From assembly GCA_013365325.1 (NCBI GenBank), contig JABVXV010000019.1, positions 124,001 to 188,000 of the forward strand: DNA of 64,000 bases, given 5' to 3'. The stretch comes from Dipetalonema caudispina. Its lineage: Eukaryota; Nematoda; Chromadorea; Rhabditida; Onchocercidae. Under the pieces are notes generated by a model that was not told the DNA's origin, did not search any database, and was given only the letters and a program-made list of their open reading frames with translations. This document shows, piece by piece, positions 50,101 to 64,000 of the stretch (position 1 is the first letter of the stretch; every line of letters begins with the position of its first letter). The position numbers and the translations under genes were made by a program.

Positions 50101-52437
50101 ATTTTTACGAATTTGGATGGGAAAGAATTTTTAAAAGCAGGAAAAACTCTGAAATTTTCCTGCTAAAAGGAAGACATCCCTTCTATCCTCTCAAGTCTCT
50201 TCTAAAATTTATGGAAAATTTGTCCGTTCTTCTCCACTTTCATCCTGTACTTCAAAAAAATTTTTAAATCCACTCAATTAGGTTAAGCTATCAATAATTA
50301 GACAAAGTTTTACCGGAATAAAGAAATTTTTCTCTTTTGAAAGATTCAATTCTATATAAAATTATTATAAAAGAAGAAAATCACTAACAAAGAAAAAAAT
50401 TTCTGCTTATTGTTTGCATCTTCCAAATTCTGATTGAAATCAAAGCAGCTGAAGGACTTGACTGGATAGTTTATTTTCAAATGGCATGGGAATATTTTTC
50501 TATTTCGTCCTCTACATTTAAAAAAGTGACCAAAACAATCTTCGTGAAAGGAAATTATTAAAACTAAAGTCGTAATAAAATTGAAAATTATTGCCGGGCA
50601 TTTTTAAAAATTGATTTGTTGGGATTTTAGCAAGTTTTGCTAAAGCAATACGGATTCTCATTTTTTAATTTTTCAAACTTCTAATTATTCAAATAAATCA
50701 AAAATTTTTCCTTTGGAGCACTTTTTAAATGCAAGTCTCAGTAGGCATACCATTTCAATAGATTATTTTGCTCCTTCTAACTACAGACCTAAAAGTTGCC
50801 AATTTTCACATTGGAAATTTTGTCGGAAATCTGTAGTATTTTTTTCAAAGCTAGTAAAATGATAAATAATAATTTTGCGCATATATTAATTCTTTTTTTA
50901 GTATTTTCAATCACCATTTACGAAAATTTTTGATATTTTAATCACCAGCACAAGAATCTACTCACCTTAGTTTAAATTCTCAGAATTGTTTCAGACTTAT
51001 TCCAGCCATATTTTGATTCCCATATGTTGGTCGGCTCTGCTCAAAGTTATTATATGTTGTAAATATGGAAATATATTGAAATCCAAGCAGTGAGCATTTG
51101 ATTAATATCAGTTGTACGATTAATTCGTTTATCACACATTTGAGAGAAAATACGTAACTTTACTGCCGGTTATGTAGTCCGAAAATAATCATTTCTGCGC
51201 TCACATAAGTTCCGTTTTTAGTAAAACAAAGTACAATTTGATTTAAATAAGGGAATAATAAAATAATGTCGCTTTCTATTAATGATATCCTGGGATATAC
51301 TTTAAAATAAATAAATAATATGACACATATGTGCTTTGAGTTTGATGGATAACAAGGTGACTGAATTAATGCTAAAGTAATTCGTTTCACGAGAAAGCCA
51401 TTCTCTTTCCATTTTCTCTCAAAAGTCCAAATAAAGTATTACGGAATGTATAGAGCAAAAGTGAGTCAAAATAGCGGTGACTTTCCTTCATTCATTTTAT
51501 TCCCGTTTATAAATTTAAATAAGTAATTGCCTGAATATTTGGGAGGATGTTTTTTGGCTTACAATCTCAGAAATTTTAAAAATTTTTGCAAATTTTAATT
51601 ATCTCCTCCAGAAAATGCATTTTTTCAAATAACGATCTTTTGATCATTTCAATTTTAGTCTTATCCTGAAATAAAGACTACAATAAATAATGAAAAACTG
51701 CGAAATTAACAAATTAACTCAACTTCATTAGTTCCCTTTCTTTCTTTCAAGAATTTAATTTGTTTGCTATTTTTATTCTTGAAGCTACTTGCATTTTCCC
51801 TTCTGTGCTGTTGTTTTTTAACTTTCCTAGATACAATCACTCTTCAGATAAATTTTGAAATTGCAGAATACGTTTTTGGATACGAATAAGTTAAATTTCG
51901 AAAGGACATTGTCAATGAACCGTTTTGCAATTTAAAATATCACTAAAGCTTTCATACGACTTATCTTTTTTGATTATCGCTGTAACTTTCTACTGCTTAT
52001 TGTTTACGAATGCTTACATATCATGAGTTAGTTCTGATAATACCTTAATTTCAAACAGAAACAATTTACTTTAATGTTTTTACCAGCAAATTTACCAATT
52101 ATTATCATATTTATCTAAAAAATTACTCACATTCGTCAGTGGGATTTTTCATTCGTAAAAAACTACTTTATTTCTTAAGAAATGTAACAATTGTATATCT
52201 CGGATATATAGAATAATGTGATAATTATATTAGACGGGTAATATCAGAATCAGTAGTTTAATCAGTAAGGTAAAAAAAAAAATTGACTCTTTGGAATTAC
52301 GCACTATCTCGAAACTCTTCCATCCTGACGTAAACACTTACGTAGTCTCAATGCTCAAGAAATTCTTGCTACAAGCATTCGTTTTGAAAAGATTACAGAA
52401 TAGAGAAACATTAGATTAAAGGGAAAAACTACTTATC

Positions 52438-52455
52438 ATGGAAATCAACGACTGA
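52438..52455 (+). promoter_or_regulatory. short uORF overlapping the GPCR start (TGATG)
   Basis: ATG GAA ATC AAC GAC TGA encodes a five-residue upstream ORF whose stop overlaps the GPCR start codon by one base (TGATG). This arrangement can dampen translation or force reinitiation. A likely leader acceptor (GATTACAG) lies about 40 bp upstream, so the uORF would be in the mRNA. Confidence 0.45.
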
Positions 52456-55106
52456 TGACGCAAGCTGTTATGAAATTCGAGCCGCTTCGCGTATTATTCG
52501 GATTGTTTATCATCGTCGTATCCCTTTTCTGTATATCACTGTATATCATCATTCAAAAGGTACCATTTCAAAAGTTGTTAAGGTAAAAAGATGAACTTTG
52601 TCGGTAAATGATCCAGTTTTTAGCTTACTATTGTTCGGACTATTATTGACTGTCTGTAATTAAAAACTTTAGTTCGGTACTTATTGAACTAATTAGAAAT
52701 GATATTTACAATAGAGTTATTGAATGTCCGACCTAATTTGAGTGTCACGTTGCATTCATCAGATAGTTTCTACAAAAACAGACTTTCATAACGTTTTAAG
52801 ATTTTTCACATATCATTGGTAAATTATTTGCATCTTTATTTCATACTAATAATGTATTCGGAAGTTTCGGAAGGGATATACTTTTTGTACTTGCAGATAA
52901 TCATATCAGATCGTGCTCTCATGAAATACTCTACTTATAAAATAGTTGTTTGTTACGGTTTTATTGATATTATTCAGCTTTCCGTTTATATTTGCGACGG
53001 TATTTTTCTAATAATTGGTACTACAATAGACAGATGGGTCGAAAAGGTTGGTATAACAAATTTTTGAATGTAACAGATTTTGAATCCAAATTCGATTTAT
53101 CTCAAATTTTGGAGTATTATCAGCAAAATTTGAATAAGTTACTTCTCTGTTCAGTGGCTAAAATTTGAAATTACTGTATGTACATGAAATTTGATCGCCA
53201 GCAATGCTTTACAGAACTGATTTCGCAAATCACTGATAGTCAAAATATTTTTTTGCGTGATTAGAAAAGTCAAACGATAGAAATTAATTTGTTTGATTTT
53301 TCAGGTTAGCGGTTTTCAGCTCAGTTTTTGCTGGTACAACATTGATTCATTAACAATTTTGCTAGCCATAAATCGATTAGCATTATTATACTTTGGAGCG
53401 CGAGCCGAGTTTTTTTTCAATCCGAGAATGACTTCGGTATCTTAATTGACTTTTTTCAAATTTTTTTTTTAAACCAATTAAGACATTTGAACTAGCATGT
53501 AGATCATCTATTAGCACTATCATTCCTCTTCATTTCTTGTTCCGCCGATATTCTCGAAAACTATCATCGTTTTTTATTCAAGATAAATTTTATATTATAG
53601 CATAATAGCGTTTTAATGAGATTAGTAATAATGAAAACAAGAAGATACGAAAGTTTTGTTACAATACTTCTTAATTTGTGTTTGTGAAATTGAGATTACT
53701 AATAGCGCTGGCACCGTAATACCGTAATTATCGCATTAACAACTACAGTACAATAAAAATGATGCTATTATTTTGTTTTAGTTGATAATATTTTTTACAA
53801 TTGCTGTTCCATCAATATTTTCGTTAATTTGGTTGACACCTTATGCTACCTATGGTTTCAACGTGGAGAAAATGACTTGGATATATGATAGTCCCGATTT
53901 CATGCCTACCTATGATCGCATAACAACTTTGATGACTAGCGTACTCTCTACTATCTGCTATATTCTATTATTAGGACTTGTTTTAAAGAAAGTTAGTCAT
54001 TTTCCAGTATTAAAGGCTTATATAAAAAATATTGTTGTCATGAATTCAAAAAAGAATTCATCATGTGATACAAATAAGAAATGGCAAATTATACAATTTG
54101 TTTGCTCTTAACTAACTCAAAATATGTTCTGAAAAGTTGTATAGTATCTATATACTGACATGAAATAATGCAACTTCAAAAGATTTAAAATAGCTCTATC
54201 TTTTTTTTTAAAATTTCTTTGAGAAATCAAATAACATCTCAAAATTGTAGAACATACAAAAAAAAAAATCTGTTTACGATGTTTGTTTAGTAATAAATGG
54301 ATACTAATGTTGTTGTCAATGATACAGATTATAATAAAATATCATAAAATTATGGGAATAATTTCAGAGCGCTTCAACAGGCAATAAACTGCATGACAGT
54401 TCTAGACTTCGAGATACGTTGTTAACGATGCAAGTGATACTCAATGGCGGTTATACCGTCTGTGTGTCCACGTATTTCATGTTCTTGAGGCCTTATTATG
54501 TGCCCTATACTATGATATATAATGCAGTTGATATTCTTTTATGTTTACTATGGAATGGAAAAAGTCCTATCATGCAATTATTGTTCAATCGGTGAGTACT
54601 ATCACATATGCTGACCTTTCACTTTGATTTTAATTAAGCAACAACTGAAAACTGGAATTTGTGAGTGATGTAAAAATGCTAGAAAAACAGAAGGTTTGAA
54701 AAAAATAATATAAAATTGATGTTTGATGAGATAGATGTTAATTTGCACATGTCGTATCTTATGTTTTCCATATATTGCATCTTCGTGTCACTTTATTTTT
54801 TTCAAAAGATGACAAATTAGACTGAAAGTGAGAGTCCCAATCAATATTGTATATCATTTCAGATATATCCGTACAAAATTTCTTGAGGATATTCAGGATC
54901 GAAAAATAGCCTCTTTGGTCCTGCAAGCTCTATTGCGCTTACAGCACAAAATATTTTCGCCAGCGGTTCAAACATCTGCCGGTACCTCTCCTCTAAATCG
55001 AGCGGTACCGTTAAAGGAGGATTATGTTAACTGTGTTCAATGTGCCCCACAGTTGAAGCAAATCTTTGTGGTCAGTGTAAAAACAACAACGCACATGCAT
55101 CACTAA
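52455..55106 (+). CDS. nematode serpentine 7TM receptor (chemoreceptor-type GPCR, Srt-like)
   Basis: Exons 52455-52559, 52897-53046, 53305-53436, 53782-53991, 54368-54591, 54863-55106 fit in phase (354 aa). Seven hydrophobic segments can be placed: TM1 in exon 1 (FGLFIIVVSLFCISLYIII), TM2 in exon 2 after LMKYSTYKIVVCYGFIDI, TM3 in exon 3 (SLTILLAINRLALLYF), TM4 at the start of exon 4 (IIFFTIAVPSIFSLIWL), TM5 at its end, and TM6-TM7 in exon 5. The NR in TM3 sits at the position of the DRY-like motif. The motif Y-x-x-Y-K-I and the exon pattern resemble the Srt/Srx superfamily; the exact subfamily is inferred. The C-tail is long (about 90 residues). It stands alone here and not in a cluster. A plasma-membrane chemosensory or neuromodulatory role is inferred. 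Confidence 0.82.
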
Positions 55107-55218
55107 TTAATCAAAAGACAAAATATGGAAAATATAAAAAAATGGTTCCGACAACTCAAAAGTACATCGGAAACTTTCCTGTATCTGTGGTATAATATTT
55201 GCTGTTGTTCTAAATTGG

Positions 55219-55224
55219 AATAAA
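55219..55224 (+). terminator. AATAAA polyadenylation signal of GPCR gene
   Basis: AATAAA about 113 bp after the GPCR stop codon. Confidence 0.5.
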
Positions 55225-58193
55225 ATTATCAGTTTAGGTTGGAATTTTGTGATATTTGCAGTGTGTACATGCTAATGATAGAATTTATTTACTCATTATA
55301 TGCGTAATGAAGACTTTCAAGGAATGATTTTAAGGGTGTTGAATTTGCAATTCAAATTTGACTTAAATAAAGTTAATATTATAGAGATCTTATTTTAAAA
55401 AATCGTAAAATTCAGAATAAGATTGAGTACGTTTTGATTTTTGATTCAGATAAAATTGGAAATTGTGATTATGAATACGAAAGATTCTGCGTCACCTAAC
55501 TACTAATTAAATTTGAAATAATCGGTGATTCATTTATTCCCAAATTTCTCTAGAACTGAAATTGGTAAAAGTCCAAAGATAAAACATTATTCCAATCATT
55601 TTAATACTATACAGAACGTGTAGGTCAAGAATTAAAACTTTGGAAAAAGTCGAACAATAAAATAGTAGACATATATTATTTCGAGATGCCAGCTAGATTG
55701 ATTTTACATTTTTAAAATATTTTTTATGCCGAAGAACTAAGATAAGGAGAAGCTGATATGGGAGAAATAATGATTGATCTAGTCAAGTTAAATGAATCTC
55801 AATATAGTCAAAGTAATTAATAGAAGTATTTTACCCCCATTTTTATGTGATTTATTTCTGATAAGAATTGAAATAAAATGTCACAAGCAGAGATTTTCAA
55901 TGTACAGTAATCATTGCCTAATTAAATCTAGCAAGTAGTGAAAGTGACGGTAAATTAGAAATTGATGTGTGATAAGTTATCATAAGTACATGTACTTAAC
56001 AGAAACAATTGTAGTAAAAAAAATATGTTAGATAAATATCGCATTGTTCCATGGATATCAAATGAAATTAAAGGATAACTTCACGCTTGCTCCTTCTATT
56101 CCATAACTTATCGGCAGCTCGAATAAATAATTAGATAAAAACAGTAAATGTGTACATTTTAAATTTTATTTACAATTTTAGATTCGAAAATATCAATATC
56201 TGTGTGTTACTAGAGAATCAGGACTGATAGCCAAGACGACAAGAAAATTACATTATAAAGTAGTTGTTTTCTTCTTCTTTTGAAAACCAATAAAAACTCC
56301 ATTACAACATGCTTCCTGAATCTTACGGAAAATGTTGTCTTTGCGAAAGTGCAATTGTCCTCACTATCAAACTTAAAACCTTATGGTAATTGAAGTGTTT
56401 GTTACATGTCAAAAAGTTTTCTAGGCAAATCAAGAAGTTTTCTAAGTACTTATTGTCAGTTTGATATAAATATTCTCGAAGCAATGTTTCGGATAACTGC
56501 GCTCGTTGTATCACACTTTTTATGTTTTGCATCAGTATCACATATCACATTTATTACACTTCACACTGAATAAAAACTTTTTATTAATCGTAAAATCTAA
56601 GTGCATACTATAATAAACGCATAAAGTTGAAATTCCATGATATTTTTTCATTTTTTTAAATACCAATTTTTATGGAAGAAAATTACAAATCGCGAATTTA
56701 TCTCTAAGATAGTAAAGAAGACTGATAAAAGTTTCACGCTTCAAATTCATTCAGTATAAAATTGAAGAAAAGATTTTGAATTTAATGGAACGAAGGAATG
56801 CATGATGTTGAATTAAATATTTCTCAACTGATAAATGAGAATTGAAAATTTTTTTTTTAGAATTGAAAATCTAAGAATCTAATGATAAATGACCCATGAT
56901 AGAAATAGCTCAGATATTTAAATACAGAGTTTTAAATATCAAATAATTAAAGCTAAATAGACCCAGTTAAATTTGCTATTGAAGCACTATCATTATCAAT
57001 AATAGAACACTATAAACCATGATAACAGCGTAATCAATCAATTGATTTCATTATTTTGCAACTAAAGATTTGTACAAAAATCAGAGATAGTCATGTTTAT
57101 AATGTTATAATTATCATTTACATATTTGAACAATGAATTCCCTCATATCAAGTGAAGAACGATGGAATACTGACATTGGGCACATTGCAGATGATTGAAC
57201 ATTTGTCTCGCAGTGTCATTGTAACTATTTTCCTTCTTCTTCGGCTAACACTCATTTTTAGAATTGAAATTCTAAGAATCTAATTACTAATATTAATTTA
57301 TACTGAATGATTTATCCATTTGTACTGTGAGAACTTCGAACTCAAGACTTAACAAAAGTACATTTTTAAAACTTTTAAAATCATTCAGGATGAAAAGAAA
57401 ATCTGTATTTGGTGGTAAGAAATTTTCGCTTAAATGCGAAAAAGTCTTAAAAGGAAACAAGAATCAGACCTTATTATCCTACAATATTTTTCAAGAGATA
57501 TTAATAATAACAACAATACGATGATGATAGTTTGAACTGAACTGGTTGCCGAAAATCAAGATAATGAAATTTCCCTGAAATTATTAGTGTGTAATGCTAC
57601 TGCTATGTTCGCGTCACACCTCTCCGAAATTCCGTTGATAAATATTGAAGCTATCTTTTTGGAAGGATAGTACTTTATTCTGTTTTTTGTTCCACCGATC
57701 ATGAAGAAAGCCTGTTCTGTTGAAATCATATGTACATCAAACGGTGTTCAAATATGAATTAATGGAGACAGTACTAATTGGTGAAAGTAGAAGTGTCGCA
57801 CTTAATGATGGGTTTTAGATATAACACTGATAAGCGATACTTCAAAATTCCATTCTAGATGATATGTGAACCATGTTAACGTCACACTTCACCACTGAAT
57901 AACTGTCATTATTGATGTAGTTGCCTTGAATCACAAAATGATTACAGGTAGTATTAACGTTATTAGAAAAACAATCAATTTTGAACATATTTATTAATAT
58001 CATTGAAAACGGGTAGAAATAATTCATTTCTATCACCGAAGCAAAAAACGTGAATATGTACTGTCCTATATAGCATGTTTCTGTCGAATGTAATTGTATC
58101 CAATGTGTAGATTCAGAATATTACCTGAAATTTTGCTCACATAAATTTTAAAATATGCAAATTATTTCACTACTAACTCTTTCATTTGTCACG
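55225..58193. other. intergenic region, convergent gene ends
   Basis: No gene supported. On - a frame at 56326-56541 encodes an amphipathic stretch (LLREYLYQTDNKYLENFLI) ending at a possible donor CC|GTAAGA; it has no partner exon and is not called. Two related 33-bp sequences lie at 56857 and 57257. Confidence 0.5.
56857..57289. repeat. pair of dispersed 33-bp direct repeats, 400 bp apart
   Basis: TTTTAGAATTGAAAATCTAA at 56857 and TTTTTAGAATTGAAATTCTA at 57256 begin copies that both continue GAATCTAAT. The units are about 85-90 percent alike and exactly 400 bp apart, which may mark a duplicated segment that has decayed between. Confidence 0.5.
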
Positions 58194-61542
<3,349 letters not shown>

Positions 61543-61585
61543 CTGAATAATTTTACTATGCACTGAGGACAAGATGCTGCACATT

Positions 61586-62064
61586 TCATCTCGAAGGATA
61601 TTCAACAGAAATACATAACTGTAATTTATTATAATGGAAAAGAAGGTTCCCTATCTCGACCTCCATTTTCTGAGGCATAATATTCCAGCGAATACCAATA
61701 GTTTGCGGAATATGTGGACTTCCTTTCCCTTTATTATTTACTTCCGAAATAATTGCACATTTCGGATACTTTTTAAGTTCAGATTTGAAGTTGTTGAATG
61801 AACTATATACATCAACTCCGTAACACACCTGCCATTATACGACTGCCTACTGCAGACAAGAACAATGATTAGAGGCCGCTCTTGCAAATCCTTCAAATAA
61901 AAATGAAGGTACGATCTCCTACCATGATATTTATAGATCTCCAAAATTTCTATGCGCAACATCGATCATTTAAAATTTGCAGTACAATTCAAACAGCTGA
62001 CTCGACAATAGGTAGGAGCTTAGAAGATCTGATTCAATATGATAACGAGAATCTGCCTTCATGA
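61586..62064 (-). other. unassigned open frames in kinase upstream region
   Basis: A frame of 80 codons on - at 61586-61828 follows the acceptor-like ATGGCAG and reads VCYGVDVYSSFNNFKSELKK at its start. A second frame on - overlaps it at 61738-61962. Composition is coding-like but phases do not lead into the SH2 exon at 61542, which needs an upstream exon ending in phase 1. These could be the missing 5' exons, a degraded gene, or chance. No family is recognised. Confidence 0.25.
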
Positions 62065-62585
62065 CCAGAAGTTGGTTTGCATTCGAGAATTGTTAACAAG
62101 GGATATGATTTAATTAATATTTAACATATTTAGGAAGAAGGCAAGATCTTGGTATTAAATATTAGTTTTCAGAAATCTAAATGCCACAGAAGATTTGTGT
62201 ATTAGAAAATTTAGCTTAATTTACAATAAACTTGAAGGTAGAATCGAAATTACTTGAAAATAGGACAGTAAATGCAACATTGTAATGCAATATTATTATC
62301 ATGTCAGTATTTGTAAGTTGATGAAATTTATACAACAGTCATTTGAAAAGCATGAATAACATTGAAACATACATCTCCAACAAAATATCCGTACAATACT
62401 CCAACAGAAATACCGTGATTTAGCTATCATTTCGATCGAGAAACAAGCTTACGTATGCCATCTTCTTAACACAGTTTACAAACATTGCACTAGAAGGATC
62501 AGATAATACATGGCTCCATCTTTATGGCAAACATATCTTACGAATATCAAATAAATGTTACGTAATCTTCAAAAGAACTTGGAAT
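62065..62585. other. spacer between CWC22 and kinase genes
   Basis: No exon supported. AT-rich sequence that would hold the CWC22 3' UTR and the kinase promoter or intercistronic region. Confidence 0.5.
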
Positions 62586-63861
62586 TCAGTCATGTCTTCG
62601 ACGTTTTCTTTCATGTTTATTCACTTCAGCGATCTCGTACTTTCCTTTAGATTGCTCTCGTTTATTTTTGTTGGCTCTACTTTCGCGGCCATCTTGACCA
62701 GGTTTCTCATTACTTATATCTTTTCCCCGATTTTCCAAATCGCTTGAATCTCTTCTTCGTCTTTTCTCCTTCTTATCATGTTCTCGTTCTTCCACTTCAT
62801 TCTCTCTCCGTTCAGTTCTACCATGCTTTCTTCTTTCATTCCGTCTTTTTTCGCTGTCCTCTTTTTCCGTGGTGAATCTTCTGTGCTTCTTTCCATTTCG
62901 TTCATCCTCTTCATTATCAGTCCATTTATCTTCATACTTCCTTCCCACTTTCTTATCATTTTCCCTATCATAATTTCGTATTTTCATCTTTTCTCTGTCA
63001 GTTCCACGTTTCTCATCTGCCACTTCGTTCACTCTATCGTGAGATCTATCTTTCCAATCACTTTCATTTTTCTTACCACCATTCTTCGAGGAATGACTTT
63101 TTTTCTGAACAATTTTTGGTACTTTTTTCATGTGTTCGCTTTTTTTTAACGCCTTCGTATTGTGCTTCGATTTTTCACTGTCATCACTGTCATCGGTCTC
63201 TGATGAAGCTGGAAAATCTAGTGTCATCAAATTAACCTTTATCCTTCGAAACAAGTATTGAAGAACCCACTTATAAGAGATATGTCAAGTTCTTCCGCTA
63301 ATCAAAAAACAAATTCTCTGAACTAACATGTGTTGGAAGTCGAGTCACTACTGCTTTCATCCGAATCTGAGTCACTCGATGAACTTTCTGAAGATGACGA
63401 AACTTCTTCCTTAACTTTAGCTCTTTTTCGAGCTTGGTCCAAATGCAGTCTTAGATCAACTCTGAAAGCAGAAGTAACAAAAAAATGAAGAAAAACGCCT
63501 TCTTTCTTTGGAATATAACTCTATGCATTCATTGGGCATTAAAAAGCCCATGAAATATGTTAACGATTGACACCGTTTGGTTCATGAAAAAATTTTTAGC
63601 TAGAAGAAAAATCATGCACTGTAACATAATAAGGCCATCACTCCACTTCCTTTTGGCAAAAAAAAGTTATAAAAGGTAAAAATCTCCCTAGAAGATGTTT
63701 CTTAAAAATGATGGTATTTTAAAAAAAAAAAATAAAATTCACTCACGTGAGATATCCAAGACCTATAGTAGTAAAGAAATTGATCGAAAACCGTGTATTA
63801 TTCGGATTGTCACGTGGGAATATTTTGTCGAAGGAAGACTGCATTGTCCTAAAACATTCAT
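62586..63861 (-). CDS. CWC22: pre-mRNA splicing factor CWC22 (nucampholin), C-terminal part
   Basis: Three exons in transcript order, 63747-63861, 63328-63461 and 62586-63208, join in phase (phase 1 in, 2, 1). The first reads [20 protein letters not shown] then LGYLT, the conserved MA3-domain stretch that ends the folded part of CWC22 (human [20 protein letters not shown]). The second gives [20 protein letters not shown] and a Ser/Asp run. The third is a 206-residue Lys/Arg/Glu-rich tail ending RKRRRHD, as in other CWC22 proteins. CWC22 loads eIF4A3 onto spliceosomes to start the exon junction complex; the worm orthologue is LET-858. The 5' exons lie beyond 63861, probably outside the window. 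The charge-rich tail alone would not have identified the gene. Confidence 0.88.
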
Positions 63862-64000
63862 CTGTGTAAATAAAACACAGAAGTCCTTAGTGGATTGACA
63901 TATGCTTGATGCACTGCTGTAAAAGACAGTTTATGGAAAGAAGATATACTATTTAAAAAAAAAAAAAAAAATGAAATGTTACTAAAACAACTATTTTAAA
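63862..64000. other. CWC22 intron or upstream sequence at window edge
   Basis: Begins (on -) with the acceptor TTTACACAG at 63862-63870 and contains a 14-A run. No exon seen. Confidence 0.5.

Larger units (their letters stand above)
40693..52437. other. long AT-rich interval with weak exon candidates
   Basis: About 11.7 kb without a gene I can name. Candidate exons on + at 46654-46775 and 47107-47149 are listed separately. Others are weaker: an ORF MDPDNSGLNVEKNDRL near 41749; a Cys-containing frame ending KPYYMKCFK at 43554-43606; a 53-codon frame at about 46278-46436; and a GC-richer patch at 48373-48508 open on both strands. An ORF at 43629-43919 (96 aa) has no recognised features. Confidence 0.4.

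Noticed and set aside
62778..63149. 123-aa hydrophobic Phe/Ile/Ser ORF on +
   Set aside because: It is the antisense shadow of the Lys/Arg/Glu-rich CWC22 tail.

Overview
This window looks like nuclear DNA of a parasitic nematode, most likely a clade III (filarial-type) worm. The signs are strong A+T richness, genes broken into many short exons by AT-rich introns, typical T-rich..AG acceptors just before start codons (consistent with spliced-leader trans-splicing), a serpentine chemoreceptor-type GPCR, and nematode-style divergent PP1-like phosphatase and SH2-tyrosine-kinase genes. The species is inferred, not proven. All exon models were built by hand from reading frame, splice signals and phase matching; no alignment was run.

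Layout. 1-11.8 kb: no supported gene, many simple repeats. 11.9-14.3 kb: four isolated exon-like patches with good splice signals, possibly 5' exons of the next gene. 15.8-19.0 kb and 19.6-22.8 kb (+): two blocks of C2H2 zinc-finger exons that are either two neighbouring genes or one large eight-finger gene, followed by a further coding patch to 23.3 kb. 25.1-28.2 kb (+): a type I membrane protein with a Ly6/activin-receptor-like ectodomain. 28.3-30.6 kb (+): a divergent PP1-like Ser/Thr phosphatase starting about 97 bp after the previous stop, a spacing typical of a nematode operon. 32.1-36.0 kb (+): DNAJC11, a mitochondrial DnaJ protein. 36.4-36.6 kb (-): an unassigned exon-like ORF. 37.0-40.7 kb (+): BRI3-like membrane protein with apparent spliced leader exons. 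40.7-52.4 kb: mostly non-coding with several weak exon candidates. 52.5-55.1 kb (+): a complete 7TM GPCR. 58.2-61.5 kb (-): an SH2-tyrosine kinase of the FES/FER-like nematode type. 62.6-63.9 kb (-): the 3' end of CWC22 (LET-858/nucampholin), cut by the window edge.

How the genes relate. CWC22 and DNAJC11 are conserved housekeeping genes (exon-junction/spliceosome factor and mitochondrial membrane organisation). The zinc-finger block is a likely nuclear regulator. The Ly6-like receptor, PP1-like phosphatase, GPCR and SH2-kinase are lineage-variable signalling genes. No CRISPR, rRNA, tRNA or recognisable transposon was found by eye. The most interesting items are the possible zinc-finger gene fusion through a stop-overlapping donor, the receptor-phosphatase operon, a coding patch with a 33-bp in-frame 'intron or stop', a 19-bp perfect hairpin in a DNAJC11 intron, and a tyrosine kinase whose activation loop lacks tyrosine.
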